A stretch of 64,000 nt of DNA, from contig JAHALR010000004.1 of NCBI GenBank assembly GCA_018362895.1, positions 94,739 through 158,738 of the forward strand, read 5' to 3'. Under the pieces are notes generated by a model. The model worked only from the letters and a program-made list of their open reading frames with translations, was not told where the DNA came from and searched no databases. Shown here one piece after another: positions 43,719 through 52,313 of the stretch (positions are counted from its first letter, which is position 1; the number at the start of each line of letters is the position of its first letter). Origin of the DNA: Clostridium sp. (GTDB lineage Bacteria > Cyanobacteriota > Vampirovibrionia > Gastranaerophilales > Gastranaerophilaceae). The translations under genes and the position numbers were made by a program.

Positions 43719-45449
43719 ATGACTGGCATCGAGACACAAACTGATAAATTAACCGGAGCACAAATATTTTTGGAATGTCTCAAAAAAGAGAATGTTGATA
43801 AGATTTTTGGATATCCGGGTGGTGTTATTCTCACGATTTATGAAGCTTTATACAACTGTCCCGAAATAAAACATTACCTCGTACGTCATGAACAAGCTGC
43901 TATCCATGCTGCTGAAGGATATGCCAGAGTCACAGGCAAACCCGGTGTTGCTCTTGTTACTTCGGGGCCGGGGGCAACAAACGCAATTACCGGAATTGCT
44001 AATGCTTATTATGACGGTTATCCTCTTATTGTTTTCACGGGTCAGGTCGGTGTTAATCAAATAGGAAATGATGCTTTTCAAGAGGCTGATATTATAGGTA
44101 TTACGCGTTCTTGCTGTAAACATAATTATCTTGTTAAAGATGTAAAAGATTTGCCCAGAGTTATTAAAGAAGCTTTTCACATTGCTACGACAGGAAAACC
44201 AGGGCCGGTTGTTGTTGATATGCCCAAAGATATTTTAAGTGCATCATCAACGTTTTCTTATCCTGAAAAAGTTCAACTTCCGGGTTATAATCCGAATTAC
44301 AACGGGCACCCGAAACAAATCTCAAAAGCTCTTGAACTGCTTTGTGATGCAGAAAGACCTGTGATAATTGCCGGAGGAGGAATTGTTGCCTCTGAAGCAA
44401 TGCAGGAGCTTAAAGAACTGGCGGAAAAATTGAATATTCCTGTGGCAAATACTTTGATGGCAAAAGGCGCTTTTCCGGAAAGTGATAAAAAATCTCTTGG
44501 TATGCTTGGTATGCATGGCAATTTCTGGGCTAACCATGCTGTTACGAATTGTGATGTTCTTTTTGCAATCGGTACAAGATTCAATGATAGAATTACAGGT
44601 TGTTTAAAGCGTTTTGCAAGAGATGCGCAAATTATTCATGTAGACATTGACCCTTGTTCAATAAATAAAAATGTTAAGGTTGATATTCCAATTATCGGTG
44701 ATGCCAAAAATGTTATGACTGCTATGCTTGAAGATTTTAATTCGCATAATTATGAAATTAATTATGAAGTTAAACAGTCTTGGCTTGAACAAATTAATGA
44801 ATGGCAGAATAAGCGTCCTTCAATGGAACAGTGTACTGACAAACTTAGTGCAATTACTGTCATAAAGAAAATTTATGAATATACAAAAGACTTAGACCCG
44901 ATTATTGCAACAGAAGTCGGGCAGCACCAGATGTGGGCAGCTCAGCTATGGAAATGTGATCAGCCACGCAGATTTATTACTTCAGGCGGTTTAGGTACAA
45001 TGGGCTTTGGTTTTCCGGCGGCAATGGGCGCATCTGTTGCTCTGAAAGATAAAGTTATATTGAATATTGCAGGAGATGGCAGTATTCAAATGAATATACA
45101 GGAGTTGGCAACTTGTGTTGAGTATAATCTGCCTGTTATTAATATCATAATAAACAACGGTTATCTCGGCATGGTTAGACAATGGCAGGAAAAGCTTTTC
45201 AATAAACATTATTCGGAAACAAAAATCTCTGGACCTGATTTTGTAAAAGTTGCAGAGGCATACGGCGCAAAAGGTTTTAGGGTTACTAAGGAGGAAGAAA
45301 TTGAACCTGTAATGAAGGCGGCTATTGAATCAAAACAACCTGTTTTCATTGATTTTGTAGTAGAAGAATGTGAAATGGTTTACCCGTGGGTGCTTGCCGG
45401 TAATCCTTTAAACAAGGTTCTTCTTTCAAATAGTTGTCCGATAAATTAA
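43719..45449 (+). CDS. ilvB: Acetolactate synthase, large catalytic subunit
   Basis: 576 residues. Joins two pyruvates, or pyruvate with 2-oxobutyrate, in valine/leucine/isoleucine synthesis. TPP enzyme: N-terminal Pyr domain 'FGYPGGVILTIYEAL' and 'RHEQAAIHAAEGYAR' with catalytic Glu, central FAD-type domain, and a C-terminal PP domain 'NIAGDGSIQMNIQELATCVEYNLPV', whose GDG...N binds Mg-TPP. TTGGAG precedes the ATG. ilvH follows 17 bases later. No leader peptide rich in Ile/Val/Leu codons is seen upstream. Confidence 0.98.
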   Translation: MTGIETQTDKLTGAQIFLECLKKENVDKIFGYPGGVILTIYEALYNCPEIKHYLVRHEQAAIHAAEGYARVTGKPGVALVTSGPGATNAITGIANAYYDGYPLIVFTGQVGVNQIGNDAFQEADIIGITRSCCKHNYLVKDVKDLPRVIKEAFHIATTGKPGPVVVDMPKDILSASSTFSYPEKVQLPGYNPNYNGHPKQISKALELLCDAERPVIIAGGGIVASEAMQELKELAEKLNIPVANTLMAKGAFPESDKKSLGMLGMHGNFWANHAVTNCDVLFAIGTRFNDRITGCLKRFARDAQIIHVDIDPCSINKNVKVDIPIIGDAKNVMTAMLEDFNSHNYEINYEVKQSWLEQINEWQNKRPSMEQCTDKLSAITVIKKIYEYTKDLDPIIATEVGQHQMWAAQLWKCDQPRRFITSGGLGTMGFGFPAAMGASVALKDKVILNIAGDGSIQMNIQELATCVEYNLPVINIIINNGYLGMVRQWQEKLFNKHYSETKISGPDFVKVAEAYGAKGFRVTKEEEIEPVMKAAIESKQPVFIDFVVEECEMVYPWVLAGNPLNKVLLSNSCPIN

Positions 45450-45466
45450 ATTTCAAAAGGTAATAT

Positions 45467-45991
45467 ATGCAAAATAATAAAAATCACATAATTTCAGTAA
45501 TGGTTAAAGACGAAGCAGGTATTGTTTCAAGAGTTAGCGGTTTATTCTCAGGCAGAGGATACAGCATTGAAAGTATTACAGCTGCACAAACAAGTGAAAA
45601 GGGTTATGCACGTATAACAATTGAAACATCAGGCGGTGATTCAAATGTCATTGAACAAATCACAAAACAACTCAACAGGCTTATTCCTGTTTTAAAAGTT
45701 GTTGATTTAGGTGATGTTGAATCAATTGAACGTGAGCTGATTCTTTGCAAGGTTGTTGCCAAAGACGAGGATCGTTCTGAAATTTTGAGAATTGCCGAAA
45801 TCTTTGGTGCGAAAATAATTGATGTTACTCCGAGAACCTATACTTTGCAAGCTCTTGGCGATGAAAGACAGATTCGTTCATTGATTGAACTTTTAAGACC
45901 TATCGGTATAAGAGAGCTTGTACGTTCCGGAAAAGTTGGAATCACCCGTTCTAACCAGTTTACCAATGGAAATGCTAAAACGGTGGAATAA
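45467..45991 (+). CDS. ilvH: Acetolactate synthase, small regulatory subunit
   Basis: 174 residues. N-terminal ACT domain ('SVMVKDEAGIVSRVSGLFSGRGYSIESITAAQ') and a C-terminal ALS_ss_C domain. It activates IlvB and confers valine feedback. The AAAGG ribosome site and 17-base gap from ilvB show one operon. Length is normal. The next gene starts 2 bases after its stop. Confidence 0.98.
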   Translation: MQNNKNHIISVMVKDEAGIVSRVSGLFSGRGYSIESITAAQTSEKGYARITIETSGGDSNVIEQITKQLNRLIPVLKVVDLGDVESIERELILCKVVAKDEDRSEILRIAEIFGAKIIDVTPRTYTLQALGDERQIRSLIELLRPIGIRELVRSGKVGITRSNQFTNGNAKTVE

Positions 45992-45993
45992 AC

Positions 45994-47385
45994 ATGGAGA
46001 ATATAGCTTTTATTCCTATTGATAACAGACCTGTCTGCTATTCGCTCGCTGAACAGATAGCTGATATTGATAAGAATATGAAACTTCTGCTTCCGCCAAG
46101 AAACATGCTTGGTGATTTAAAAAAAACAGCTGATATAAATGGTCTTCTTAAATGGATTGAAACACAGAAGCAAATAGACAAGATTGTTATCTCTCTTGAT
46201 ACAATTGCTCATGGCGGTCTTATACCTTCCAGGCGAAGCAAAGATACTTTCGAGAAAATTGAAAACAGAATCAATTTGCTCAAATATATTCTTAAGAAAA
46301 AAAATGTTCAGGTATATGCTTTTTCAAGCATAATGAGAATTTCTAACAATAATATCAACGAAGAAGAAAAAGAATATTGGAATTTATACGGTGAAAAGAT
46401 TTTTAAATATTCCTATGAATTTCATAAAAACGGCTCAACAGATTCAAATATTCCAGAAGATATTTTGAAGGATTATTTGAAAACACGAAATAGGAATTTT
46501 GAAATTAACAAATTGTATCTTGAATGGGCAAAAGAAGGATTTTTTAATACTTTAGTTTTTTCAAAAGATGACTGTGCAGAATATGGTTTGAATGTAAAAG
46601 AAGCACAGGAACTTCAAGAATTAATTGATAAAAATAGTTTGAATGTATTAATCAAAACCGGTGCGGATGAAATACCTTTAAGCCTTTTAAGCAGAGCTGT
46701 AATAGGAGAGAAAGAAATAAAAATTTCTCCTGTTTTTACCGAGCCTGATTACGTTAATAAAATTTCTAAATATGAAGACGTTTCTGTATATAATTCTGTG
46801 AAAGGTCAAATAGAACTTGCAGGTGCAAAGATAGCTCCTGAAAACATAGCTGATATTGTTCTTTTGATAAATAACTTTAAAGAAGAACAGGGCGAGCTGG
46901 TTATGGGTGTTGATGTTGAGGGATTTAGGGGACAAATTTGTCTTCCTGAAAAGCCTTTTATGATTGCTGATATAAGAAATGCAAACGGCGCTGATAATGA
47001 ACTGGTAAAAAAATTGTTGGAATTTGATTTAACCTGTGAAAATTTTTTGGGTTACGGTGCATGGAATACGACCGGAAATACTCTCGGCAGTGTTATATGC
47101 TGTGCCTTGTTTAAATATTTATCTTTGCAATTTAACAAAGAAGCTTTTCAAAAAGTGCAAATAATAAGATTTCTGGATGACTGGGCATATCAGGCAAATG
47201 TCAGAAAAGAGATGAAAAATGAATCTGTTGGGGCTGATTCAAAAATTTTAAAAGATAAGATGAAAAACTTTGAAAGTTTGATGAAGGAAAAATTATCCTG
47301 TAATTTTGATGAAATATCTTACAAATTTCCGTGGGATAGACTTTTTGAAATAGAAGTATTAATTAATGTAAATAAAACAATGTAA
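45994..47385 (+). CDS. DUF4127 family protein
   Basis: 463 residues. The opening 'IAFIPIDNRPVCYSLAEQIA' and 'LLLPPRNMLGDLKK', then 'ISLDTIAHGGLIPSRRS' near residue 70 and 'YGAWNTTGNTLGSVICCALFKYL' near 353, are the pattern I associate with DUF4127, a family without known function. No signal peptide or membrane helix. It begins 2 bases after ilvH, so it is translated from the ilvBH mRNA; whether it acts in that pathway is unknown. No terminator follows. Confidence 0.8.
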   Translation: MENIAFIPIDNRPVCYSLAEQIADIDKNMKLLLPPRNMLGDLKKTADINGLLKWIETQKQIDKIVISLDTIAHGGLIPSRRSKDTFEKIENRINLLKYILKKKNVQVYAFSSIMRISNNNINEEEKEYWNLYGEKIFKYSYEFHKNGSTDSNIPEDILKDYLKTRNRNFEINKLYLEWAKEGFFNTLVFSKDDCAEYGLNVKEAQELQELIDKNSLNVLIKTGADEIPLSLLSRAVIGEKEIKISPVFTEPDYVNKISKYEDVSVYNSVKGQIELAGAKIAPENIADIVLLINNFKEEQGELVMGVDVEGFRGQICLPEKPFMIADIRNANGADNELVKKLLEFDLTCENFLGYGAWNTTGNTLGSVICCALFKYLSLQFNKEAFQKVQIIRFLDDWAYQANVRKEMKNESVGADSKILKDKMKNFESLMKEKLSCNFDEISYKFPWDRLFEIEVLINVNKTM

Positions 47386-47454
47386 AATACTTCTTATTAG
47401 CAAAATTAATATTTTATGTCTTTTAGATTGCATAGAATAATTAAGGAGAAAATA

Positions 47455-48081
47455 ATGTCAATAACAGCTGTAAATTTTAAAAATAATAATATTGATTGCT
47501 GTAAACCTGCCAAAAACAATGCAGTCAGCTTTGGAACAAAACATAATTCTGAAGAAAAAAAGAGCCATAAGGGAATTTTGATTACAGCAGGAGTAGTTGT
47601 TGGTGCAGCAGCTCTGGCTTTTGCTTTTAAGAAACAAATTGCCAAAAACAAATTTGTTCAAGATTCAGTGAAAAAATTGAATGAAACTATGGAGCCTATA
47701 ACAAAAAAAGGCACTGAAATGTTTGACAAAATGTCTGAAAAAACAACAGGCATGATTAATAAAGCCAAGAATGCACTTAAAAAATCACCTCAATTTTCAA
47801 AAAAAGAAACAGAACTTTTGCACAAATATAAAAAAACTGGTGCTAATCAGCAAGGTGTTTTTGATATTTTAAAAAAACATGGCATGAACGATTCAGAAGA
47901 AAAATATGTTAAAGAAACTTTAACTCTTTTGAAAGAAAAGTTTGCTAAGAAAAAAGAAGCAACAAAACCTGTATCTACGAGACTATTCATTAATTTAGCA
48001 TTGAAAAAAGAAACACCTGAAAAAATTATTGATACTCTTTTAAACAATTCAAAAAATTTAAGAAAAAAATGGTCTTTGTAA
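47455..48081 (+). CDS. Hypothetical membrane-anchored protein
   Basis: I start at ATG 47455, with AAGGAG 6 bases upstream; the ATG at 47416 lacks one. 208 residues. A short N-terminus with 'NNAVSFGTKHN' precedes one membrane helix (GILITAGVVVGAAALAFAF, about residues 40-58). A basic helical region of about 150 residues follows ('MFDKMSEKTTGMINKAKNALKK'). No family recognised. It has its own terminator, which also lies just upstream of bioB. Confidence 0.7.
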   Translation: MSITAVNFKNNNIDCCKPAKNNAVSFGTKHNSEEKKSHKGILITAGVVVGAAALAFAFKKQIAKNKFVQDSVKKLNETMEPITKKGTEMFDKMSEKTTGMINKAKNALKKSPQFSKKETELLHKYKKTGANQQGVFDILKKHGMNDSEEKYVKETLTLLKEKFAKKKEATKPVSTRLFINLALKKETPEKIIDTLLNNSKNLRKKWSL

Positions 48082-48101
48082 TTTAACAATATAAAAAATA
48101 T

Positions 48102-48139
48102 AAACAGCAGACAGTTTTCATATAAATTGTCTGCTGTTT
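48102..48139 (+). terminator. Hairpin upstream of bioB (terminator of preceding gene)
   Basis: A 12-bp perfect stem AAACAGCAGACA/TGTCTGCTGTTT (48102-48113, 48128-48139) with a 14-base loop and a short T run. It ends only 16 bases before the bioB ATG and may overlap the bioB promoter. Confidence 0.75.
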
Positions 48140-48141
48140 GT

Positions 48142-48149
48142 TATATTAT
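48142..48149 (+). promoter_or_regulatory. Leaderless-type -10 box of bioB
   Basis: TATTAT (48144-48149), then six bases (GGCTTT) and ATG at 48156. No ribosome site. The -35 region falls in the hairpin and is poor. Confidence 0.45.
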
Positions 48150-48155
48150 GGCTTT

Positions 48156-49079
48156 ATGATTATGAATAAAGAAGAATTGTTGAAATTATATAAATCTGAC
48201 TTGGAAAGTCTTTTGAAGTTATCTTCAAAATATATAAAAAATACTGTGGAATTTTGTTCGCTTATAAATGCCAGAAATGGAAAATGTTCTCAGAATTGTA
48301 AATATTGTGCCCAAAGCTCTCATTATAATACGGAAATTGATTCTTTTCCTCTTGTAAGCGTTGCTTCTGTAAGGGAAACAGCGGAAGAATCAAAAAAGAA
48401 TCTGGCATCACGCTTTGCAATTGTGACATCCGGAAAAACTCCTGATGAGAGTGATTTTGATAAAATGCTTGAAATGATAAAAGAAATCAATAAAATTGGG
48501 GAGTTAAAAAGCTGTGCATCAATTGGCATTTTAAATGAATCACAGGCAAAAAAACTCAAAGAAGCGGGACTTGTGAGATTTCATCATAATATTAATACTT
48601 GTCGCTCTTATTATCCTAAGGTGTGTACAACACATAGTTTTGATGAAAGGATAAATACCTGTAAACTGATAAAAAAATATGGCATGGAACTTTGTTGCGG
48701 TGTAATTTTGGGTATGGGTGAAAGTATTGAACAACGAGTGGAAATGGCTCTGGAGCTTGCAGAAATTCAACCTGATTCAATTCCGATAAACATACTTATG
48801 CCAATAGCTCATACTCCTTTTGAAAACTATTTTGATAAAATAGATGAAGAGAATATTTTAAGAACACTTGCAATATTTAAAATTGCAAACCCTGATTCTG
48901 TTTTGAGATTTTGCGGCGGGAGAATGAGACTATCTCAAGAAAATCAAGAAAGAGCATTAAACTCTTGCGTTGAAGGGATAATGATAGGAAATTACCTTAC
49001 TACAATTGGTAAAAAACCGGAAGAAGACATAGAAACAATTAAAAAACTTAAAAAGGATATATTATGCTGGACTACATAA
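48156..49079 (+). CDS. bioB: Biotin synthase
   Basis: I start at ATG 48156 (or 48162), placed 6 bases after a -10 box; the open frame extends to 48138, but those codons lie within the promoter. About 307 residues. Radical-SAM cluster 'GKCSQNCKYCAQSSHY' near residue 40 (CxxxCxxC), then 'CASIGILNESQAKKLKEAG', 'HHNINTCRSYYPKVC' near 145 and 'FCGGRMRLSQ' near 255, all typical. It inserts sulfur into dethiobiotin. AccB in this window is a biotin protein that needs this product. It overlaps ruvA by 16 bases. Confidence 0.97.
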   Translation: MIMNKEELLKLYKSDLESLLKLSSKYIKNTVEFCSLINARNGKCSQNCKYCAQSSHYNTEIDSFPLVSVASVRETAEESKKNLASRFAIVTSGKTPDESDFDKMLEMIKEINKIGELKSCASIGILNESQAKKLKEAGLVRFHHNINTCRSYYPKVCTTHSFDERINTCKLIKKYGMELCCGVILGMGESIEQRVEMALELAEIQPDSIPINILMPIAHTPFENYFDKIDEENILRTLAIFKIANPDSVLRFCGGRMRLSQENQERALNSCVEGIMIGNYLTTIGKKPEEDIETIKKLKKDILCWTT

Positions 49080-49705
49080 AAGGTACATTAGTTTCAAAAC
49101 AACCCTGCACTACAAAAGGTGCGATGATAATTGTTGAAAACAATAATATCGGGTATGCTGTGAATACTACCACAAGAACAGTGAATCTTGCAGGTGAGGA
49201 AAATTCACAGGTTAAAGTTTTTACTACTCTGATTCACAGAGAAGATGCAATGCTTTTGTGTGGTTTTTTGAATAAAGAAGACAGAGACATTTTCAATATA
49301 TTGTTAAGTGTTTCAGGAGTGGGAATGAAGGTTGCTCTTGTGCTTCTCGATGAATTTTCCGGCTATGACTTAATTTCAGCTGTTATCAGAGGTGATTATA
49401 AAGAACTTTCAAGAGCAAAAGGCGTTGGACCGAAACTTGCGCAAAAAATAATTCTTGAACTAAAAGATAAACTTATTAATTGGCAAAAATCAGCGCCTAT
49501 TGATATTTCAGATGTTTCTGAAATTACCAGCTCAAAAGAAGTTTCAAATGAAGCTGTTTCTGAAGCACAAGCAGTACTTCTGTCACTGGGTTATTCATCT
49601 GAAGAAGCAAAAAATGCAATAAAGGTTGCATTGAAGACCGCAATGAAGAAAAATTCAGCTGAAGAAATTTTGAAAGAAGCTCTTCAAAACCTTGCCCAAT
49701 TCTAA
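49064..49705 (+). CDS. ruvA: Holliday junction DNA helicase subunit RuvA
   Basis: 213 residues. N-terminal OB domain ('MLDYIKGTLVSKQP'), a central pair of helix-hairpin-helix motifs ('LLSVSGVGMKVALVLL', 'AKGVGPKLAQKIILELK' near 115-131) and a C-terminal UBA-like domain (about 165-210). It binds four-way junctions with RuvB. The ATG lies inside bioB, so they are coupled. Confidence 0.97.
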   Translation: MLDYIKGTLVSKQPCTTKGAMIIVENNNIGYAVNTTTRTVNLAGEENSQVKVFTTLIHREDAMLLCGFLNKEDRDIFNILLSVSGVGMKVALVLLDEFSGYDLISAVIRGDYKELSRAKGVGPKLAQKIILELKDKLINWQKSAPIDISDVSEITSSKEVSNEAVSEAQAVLLSLGYSSEEAKNAIKVALKTAMKKNSAEEILKEALQNLAQF

Positions 49706-49735
49706 TGAAAAATTTTGTGATAAAATAGGTCTGTA

Positions 49736-51289
49736 ATGGTATCTCAGGTTATAACATCTACTGTCATTGGAATAAACTCATACAAAATACTTGTAGAAGT
49801 GGATTTTGTTCAGTCAATTCCGTCTATGGTTATAGTAGGGTTGCCTGATACTGCTGTTTCTGAGGCAAAGGAACGAGTACGTTCTGCGATAAAAAATTCG
49901 GGCTTTCAATTTCCAAACCAGAAGGTGGTAATCAATCTTGCGCCTGCTGATATAAAAAAAGCAGGCACAAACTATGATTTGCCGATTGCTATGGGAATAC
50001 TGGCAAGAGACGGAATTGTAAGCGAGGAGCTTATTAAAAATACAGCTTTCATTGGTGAATTGTCTCTTGATGGTTCTTTGCGAAGTGTGAATGGTATTCT
50101 GCCTATTGTGTCAGGTTTGAAAGATTTTAATGTAGAACAGGTTGTTGTGCCAAAAGCTAATGCCAAAGAGGCTGCTCTTGTGCAGGGTATTAAGATTCTC
50201 TATGCTGAGAATCTTGCGGATGTTGCTTCACATTTTGCTTTTGAACAGCAAAACAGAAAAGAATTAGATTTTTGTGAAGTTGATGTCAAAGATTATCTGA
50301 ATGATTATACAAATTCACACTTCACCTTTGATTTTAAAGATATAAAAGGTCAAATAAAAGCTAAAAAAGCTCTTGAAATAGCGGCTGCCGGCGGACATAA
50401 TATTTTGATGATGGGACCTCCCGGTTCAGGAAAAACACTTTTGTCAAAAAGTTTTGCTTCTATATTACCGCCTCTGGAACTCAAAGAGGCTATTGAATTG
50501 ACAAAAATATACAGTGTTTCAGGCTTGTTAGACAATGATAATCCGCTTGTTAATAAGAGACCTTTTCGTACTGTTCATCATACTGCTTCTTCTGTCGGAA
50601 TTATTGGCGGAGGGCCTAAAGCAAAACCCGGTGAGATTACGCTTGCGCACAGAGGAGTTTTGTTTTTGGATGAAATTGTTGAATTCCCGAGAAGTGTTCT
50701 GGAGGTTTTGAGGCAGCCTTTAGAAGATGGTGAGGTTGTTATTTCACGTGCTCAAACACGAATCAAATATCCTGCGGATTTCATGCTTTTGGGTGCAATG
50801 AACCCTTGTCCTTGCGGTTATTTGGGTGATTCTAAAAAACAATGCACATGCAATGATTTTCAAATACAACGTTATCGTTCAAGACTTTCAGGACCTCTTC
50901 TGGATAGAATTGATATTCAAATTGAAGTTCCAAGATTAACCTCTGATGAACTTTTAAATAAAAATTATAAGTCCGAAAGTTCTGCTGATATAAGAAAAAG
51001 AGTTGTTAAAGCCAGAGAAATTCAGGTTGAACGTTACAAAGATTATCCTATTTTAACAAATGCACAATTAACGGCAGAACTAATAAAAATATTTTGTAAA
51101 CTAGATGAAACCGGTGAAAATCTTTTGAGAACTGCAATTCAAAAATTCAATCTTTCAGGACGTTCTTATGATAGGATTTTAAAATTATCAAGAACTATTG
51201 CTGATTTAGAAAATTCAGAAAATATTGAAAGTTCACATATTGCACAGGCTTTACAATATAGAAATTTTGTCGACAACGAAAATGTTTAA
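49736..51289 (+). CDS. comM: ComM/YifB family Mg-chelatase-like AAA ATPase
   Basis: 517 residues. An N-terminal Lon-protease-like fold (ChlI domain) has 'GLPDTAVSEAKERVRSAIKNSGF'. The AAA core has Walker A 'GPPGSGKTLLSKSFA' near residue 225, then 'HHTASSVGIIGGGPKAKPGEITLAHRG' and Walker B 'GVLFLDEIVEF' near 302, and 'MNPCPCGYLGD' near 360. Homologues unwind DNA during natural transformation. A -10-like TAAAAT sits 9 bases before the ATG along with AGGT. It is a single gene or continues from ruvA. Confidence 0.95.
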   Translation: MVSQVITSTVIGINSYKILVEVDFVQSIPSMVIVGLPDTAVSEAKERVRSAIKNSGFQFPNQKVVINLAPADIKKAGTNYDLPIAMGILARDGIVSEELIKNTAFIGELSLDGSLRSVNGILPIVSGLKDFNVEQVVVPKANAKEAALVQGIKILYAENLADVASHFAFEQQNRKELDFCEVDVKDYLNDYTNSHFTFDFKDIKGQIKAKKALEIAAAGGHNILMMGPPGSGKTLLSKSFASILPPLELKEAIELTKIYSVSGLLDNDNPLVNKRPFRTVHHTASSVGIIGGGPKAKPGEITLAHRGVLFLDEIVEFPRSVLEVLRQPLEDGEVVISRAQTRIKYPADFMLLGAMNPCPCGYLGDSKKQCTCNDFQIQRYRSRLSGPLLDRIDIQIEVPRLTSDELLNKNYKSESSADIRKRVVKAREIQVERYKDYPILTNAQLTAELIKIFCKLDETGENLLRTAIQKFNLSGRSYDRILKLSRTIADLENSENIESSHIAQALQYRNFVDNENV

Positions 51290-51310
51290 AACAATTCGAC
51301 AGTAAACTAA

Positions 51311-51338
51311 TTGCAAAACTGTTATCGTCTAGTAAAAT
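51311..51338 (+). promoter_or_regulatory. Leaderless-type promoter of dppB
   Basis: TTGCAA (51311-51316), a 16-base spacer, TAAAAT (51333-51338), then six bases (AGTTGT) and ATG 51345. No ribosome site. Confidence 0.6.
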
Positions 51339-51344
51339 AGTTGT

Positions 51345-52313
51345 ATGCAAATGTTTGTGTATATTATAAAAAGATTTTTACAGGCGATACCGTTGCTTTT
51401 TCTGGTATCTATCATCAGTTTTTTCATAATACGAATGAGCCCTGTTGACCCTTTAGGTGAATTGAGGCTAAATCCTTCCATTTCTCAAGAAACTTTGAAA
51501 GCGGAGCAACAAAGACTTGGATTGGATAAACCTAAAATAGTTCAATATGGCTTGTGGTTGAAAAGTTTTTTGAAGGGAGATTTGGGTGTTACTGTCACGG
51601 GAGAGAAAGTGAGCGCAAAACTAATGGAAAGAATTCCTAACACGCTTCTTTTAACTTCTGTTGTAATTCTTCTAACATGGCTTGTTGGAATTCCACTGGG
51701 GATTTATGCTGCCTTGAATTGGAAAAAGCCCATAGACAGAATTTTGACTGTAATTACCAGTATAGGCATGGCTATTCCATCTTTTTTCTTTGCTCTGCTG
51801 TTGTTGATTTTTGCTGTCAAAACAGGCTGGTTTCCCACAGGAGGATTAACCTGTTATAACTTTTCTTCTTTTTCGCCTCTGCATAAAATTTTGGATATAA
51901 TGCATCATCTTGTGCTTCCTGTGATTGTGCTTTTTACTATTTCTCTTTCAGGTCTTCAAAGACAGATGAGAGGGAATTTGCTTGATGTATTAGGAGCTGA
52001 TTATATAAAATTTGCCAGAGCAAAAGGCTTGAGCGAAAATAAAGTGATATATAAACATGCGCTGAGAAATGCAATCAACCCAATGGTAACACTTTTGGGG
52101 TTTGAGTTTGCTACACTATTGAGCGGTGCTGCTCTTACTGAATATGTTTTTCAATATCCCGGTTTGGGAAGGCTGATTCTTGAGGCTGTTATGAAATCAG
52201 ATATAAATCTCGTTATGGCTTCTTTAATGATGGGAACAGTGATGCTTGTTGCAGGTAATTTGCTTGCGGATATTTTATTGAAAGTTGTTGATCCAAGAGT
52301 GAGTGTGAACTGA
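51345..52313 (+). CDS. dppB: Oligopeptide/dipeptide ABC transporter permease (DppB/OppB)
   Basis: 322 residues with six membrane helices. Usual N-terminus 'IIKRFLQAIPLLFLVSIISFFIIRMSPVDPLG'-type region (first 35 residues), and the permease EAA-like loop 'DYIKFARAKGLSENKVIYKHALRNA' near 220-245. It forms the channel with DppC. No ribosome site; probably leaderless. Its stop overlaps the dppC start (TGATG). Confidence 0.96.
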   Translation: MQMFVYIIKRFLQAIPLLFLVSIISFFIIRMSPVDPLGELRLNPSISQETLKAEQQRLGLDKPKIVQYGLWLKSFLKGDLGVTVTGEKVSAKLMERIPNTLLLTSVVILLTWLVGIPLGIYAALNWKKPIDRILTVITSIGMAIPSFFFALLLLIFAVKTGWFPTGGLTCYNFSSFSPLHKILDIMHHLVLPVIVLFTISLSGLQRQMRGNLLDVLGADYIKFARAKGLSENKVIYKHALRNAINPMVTLLGFEFATLLSGAALTEYVFQYPGLGRLILEAVMKSDINLVMASLMMGTVMLVAGNLLADILLKVVDPRVSVN

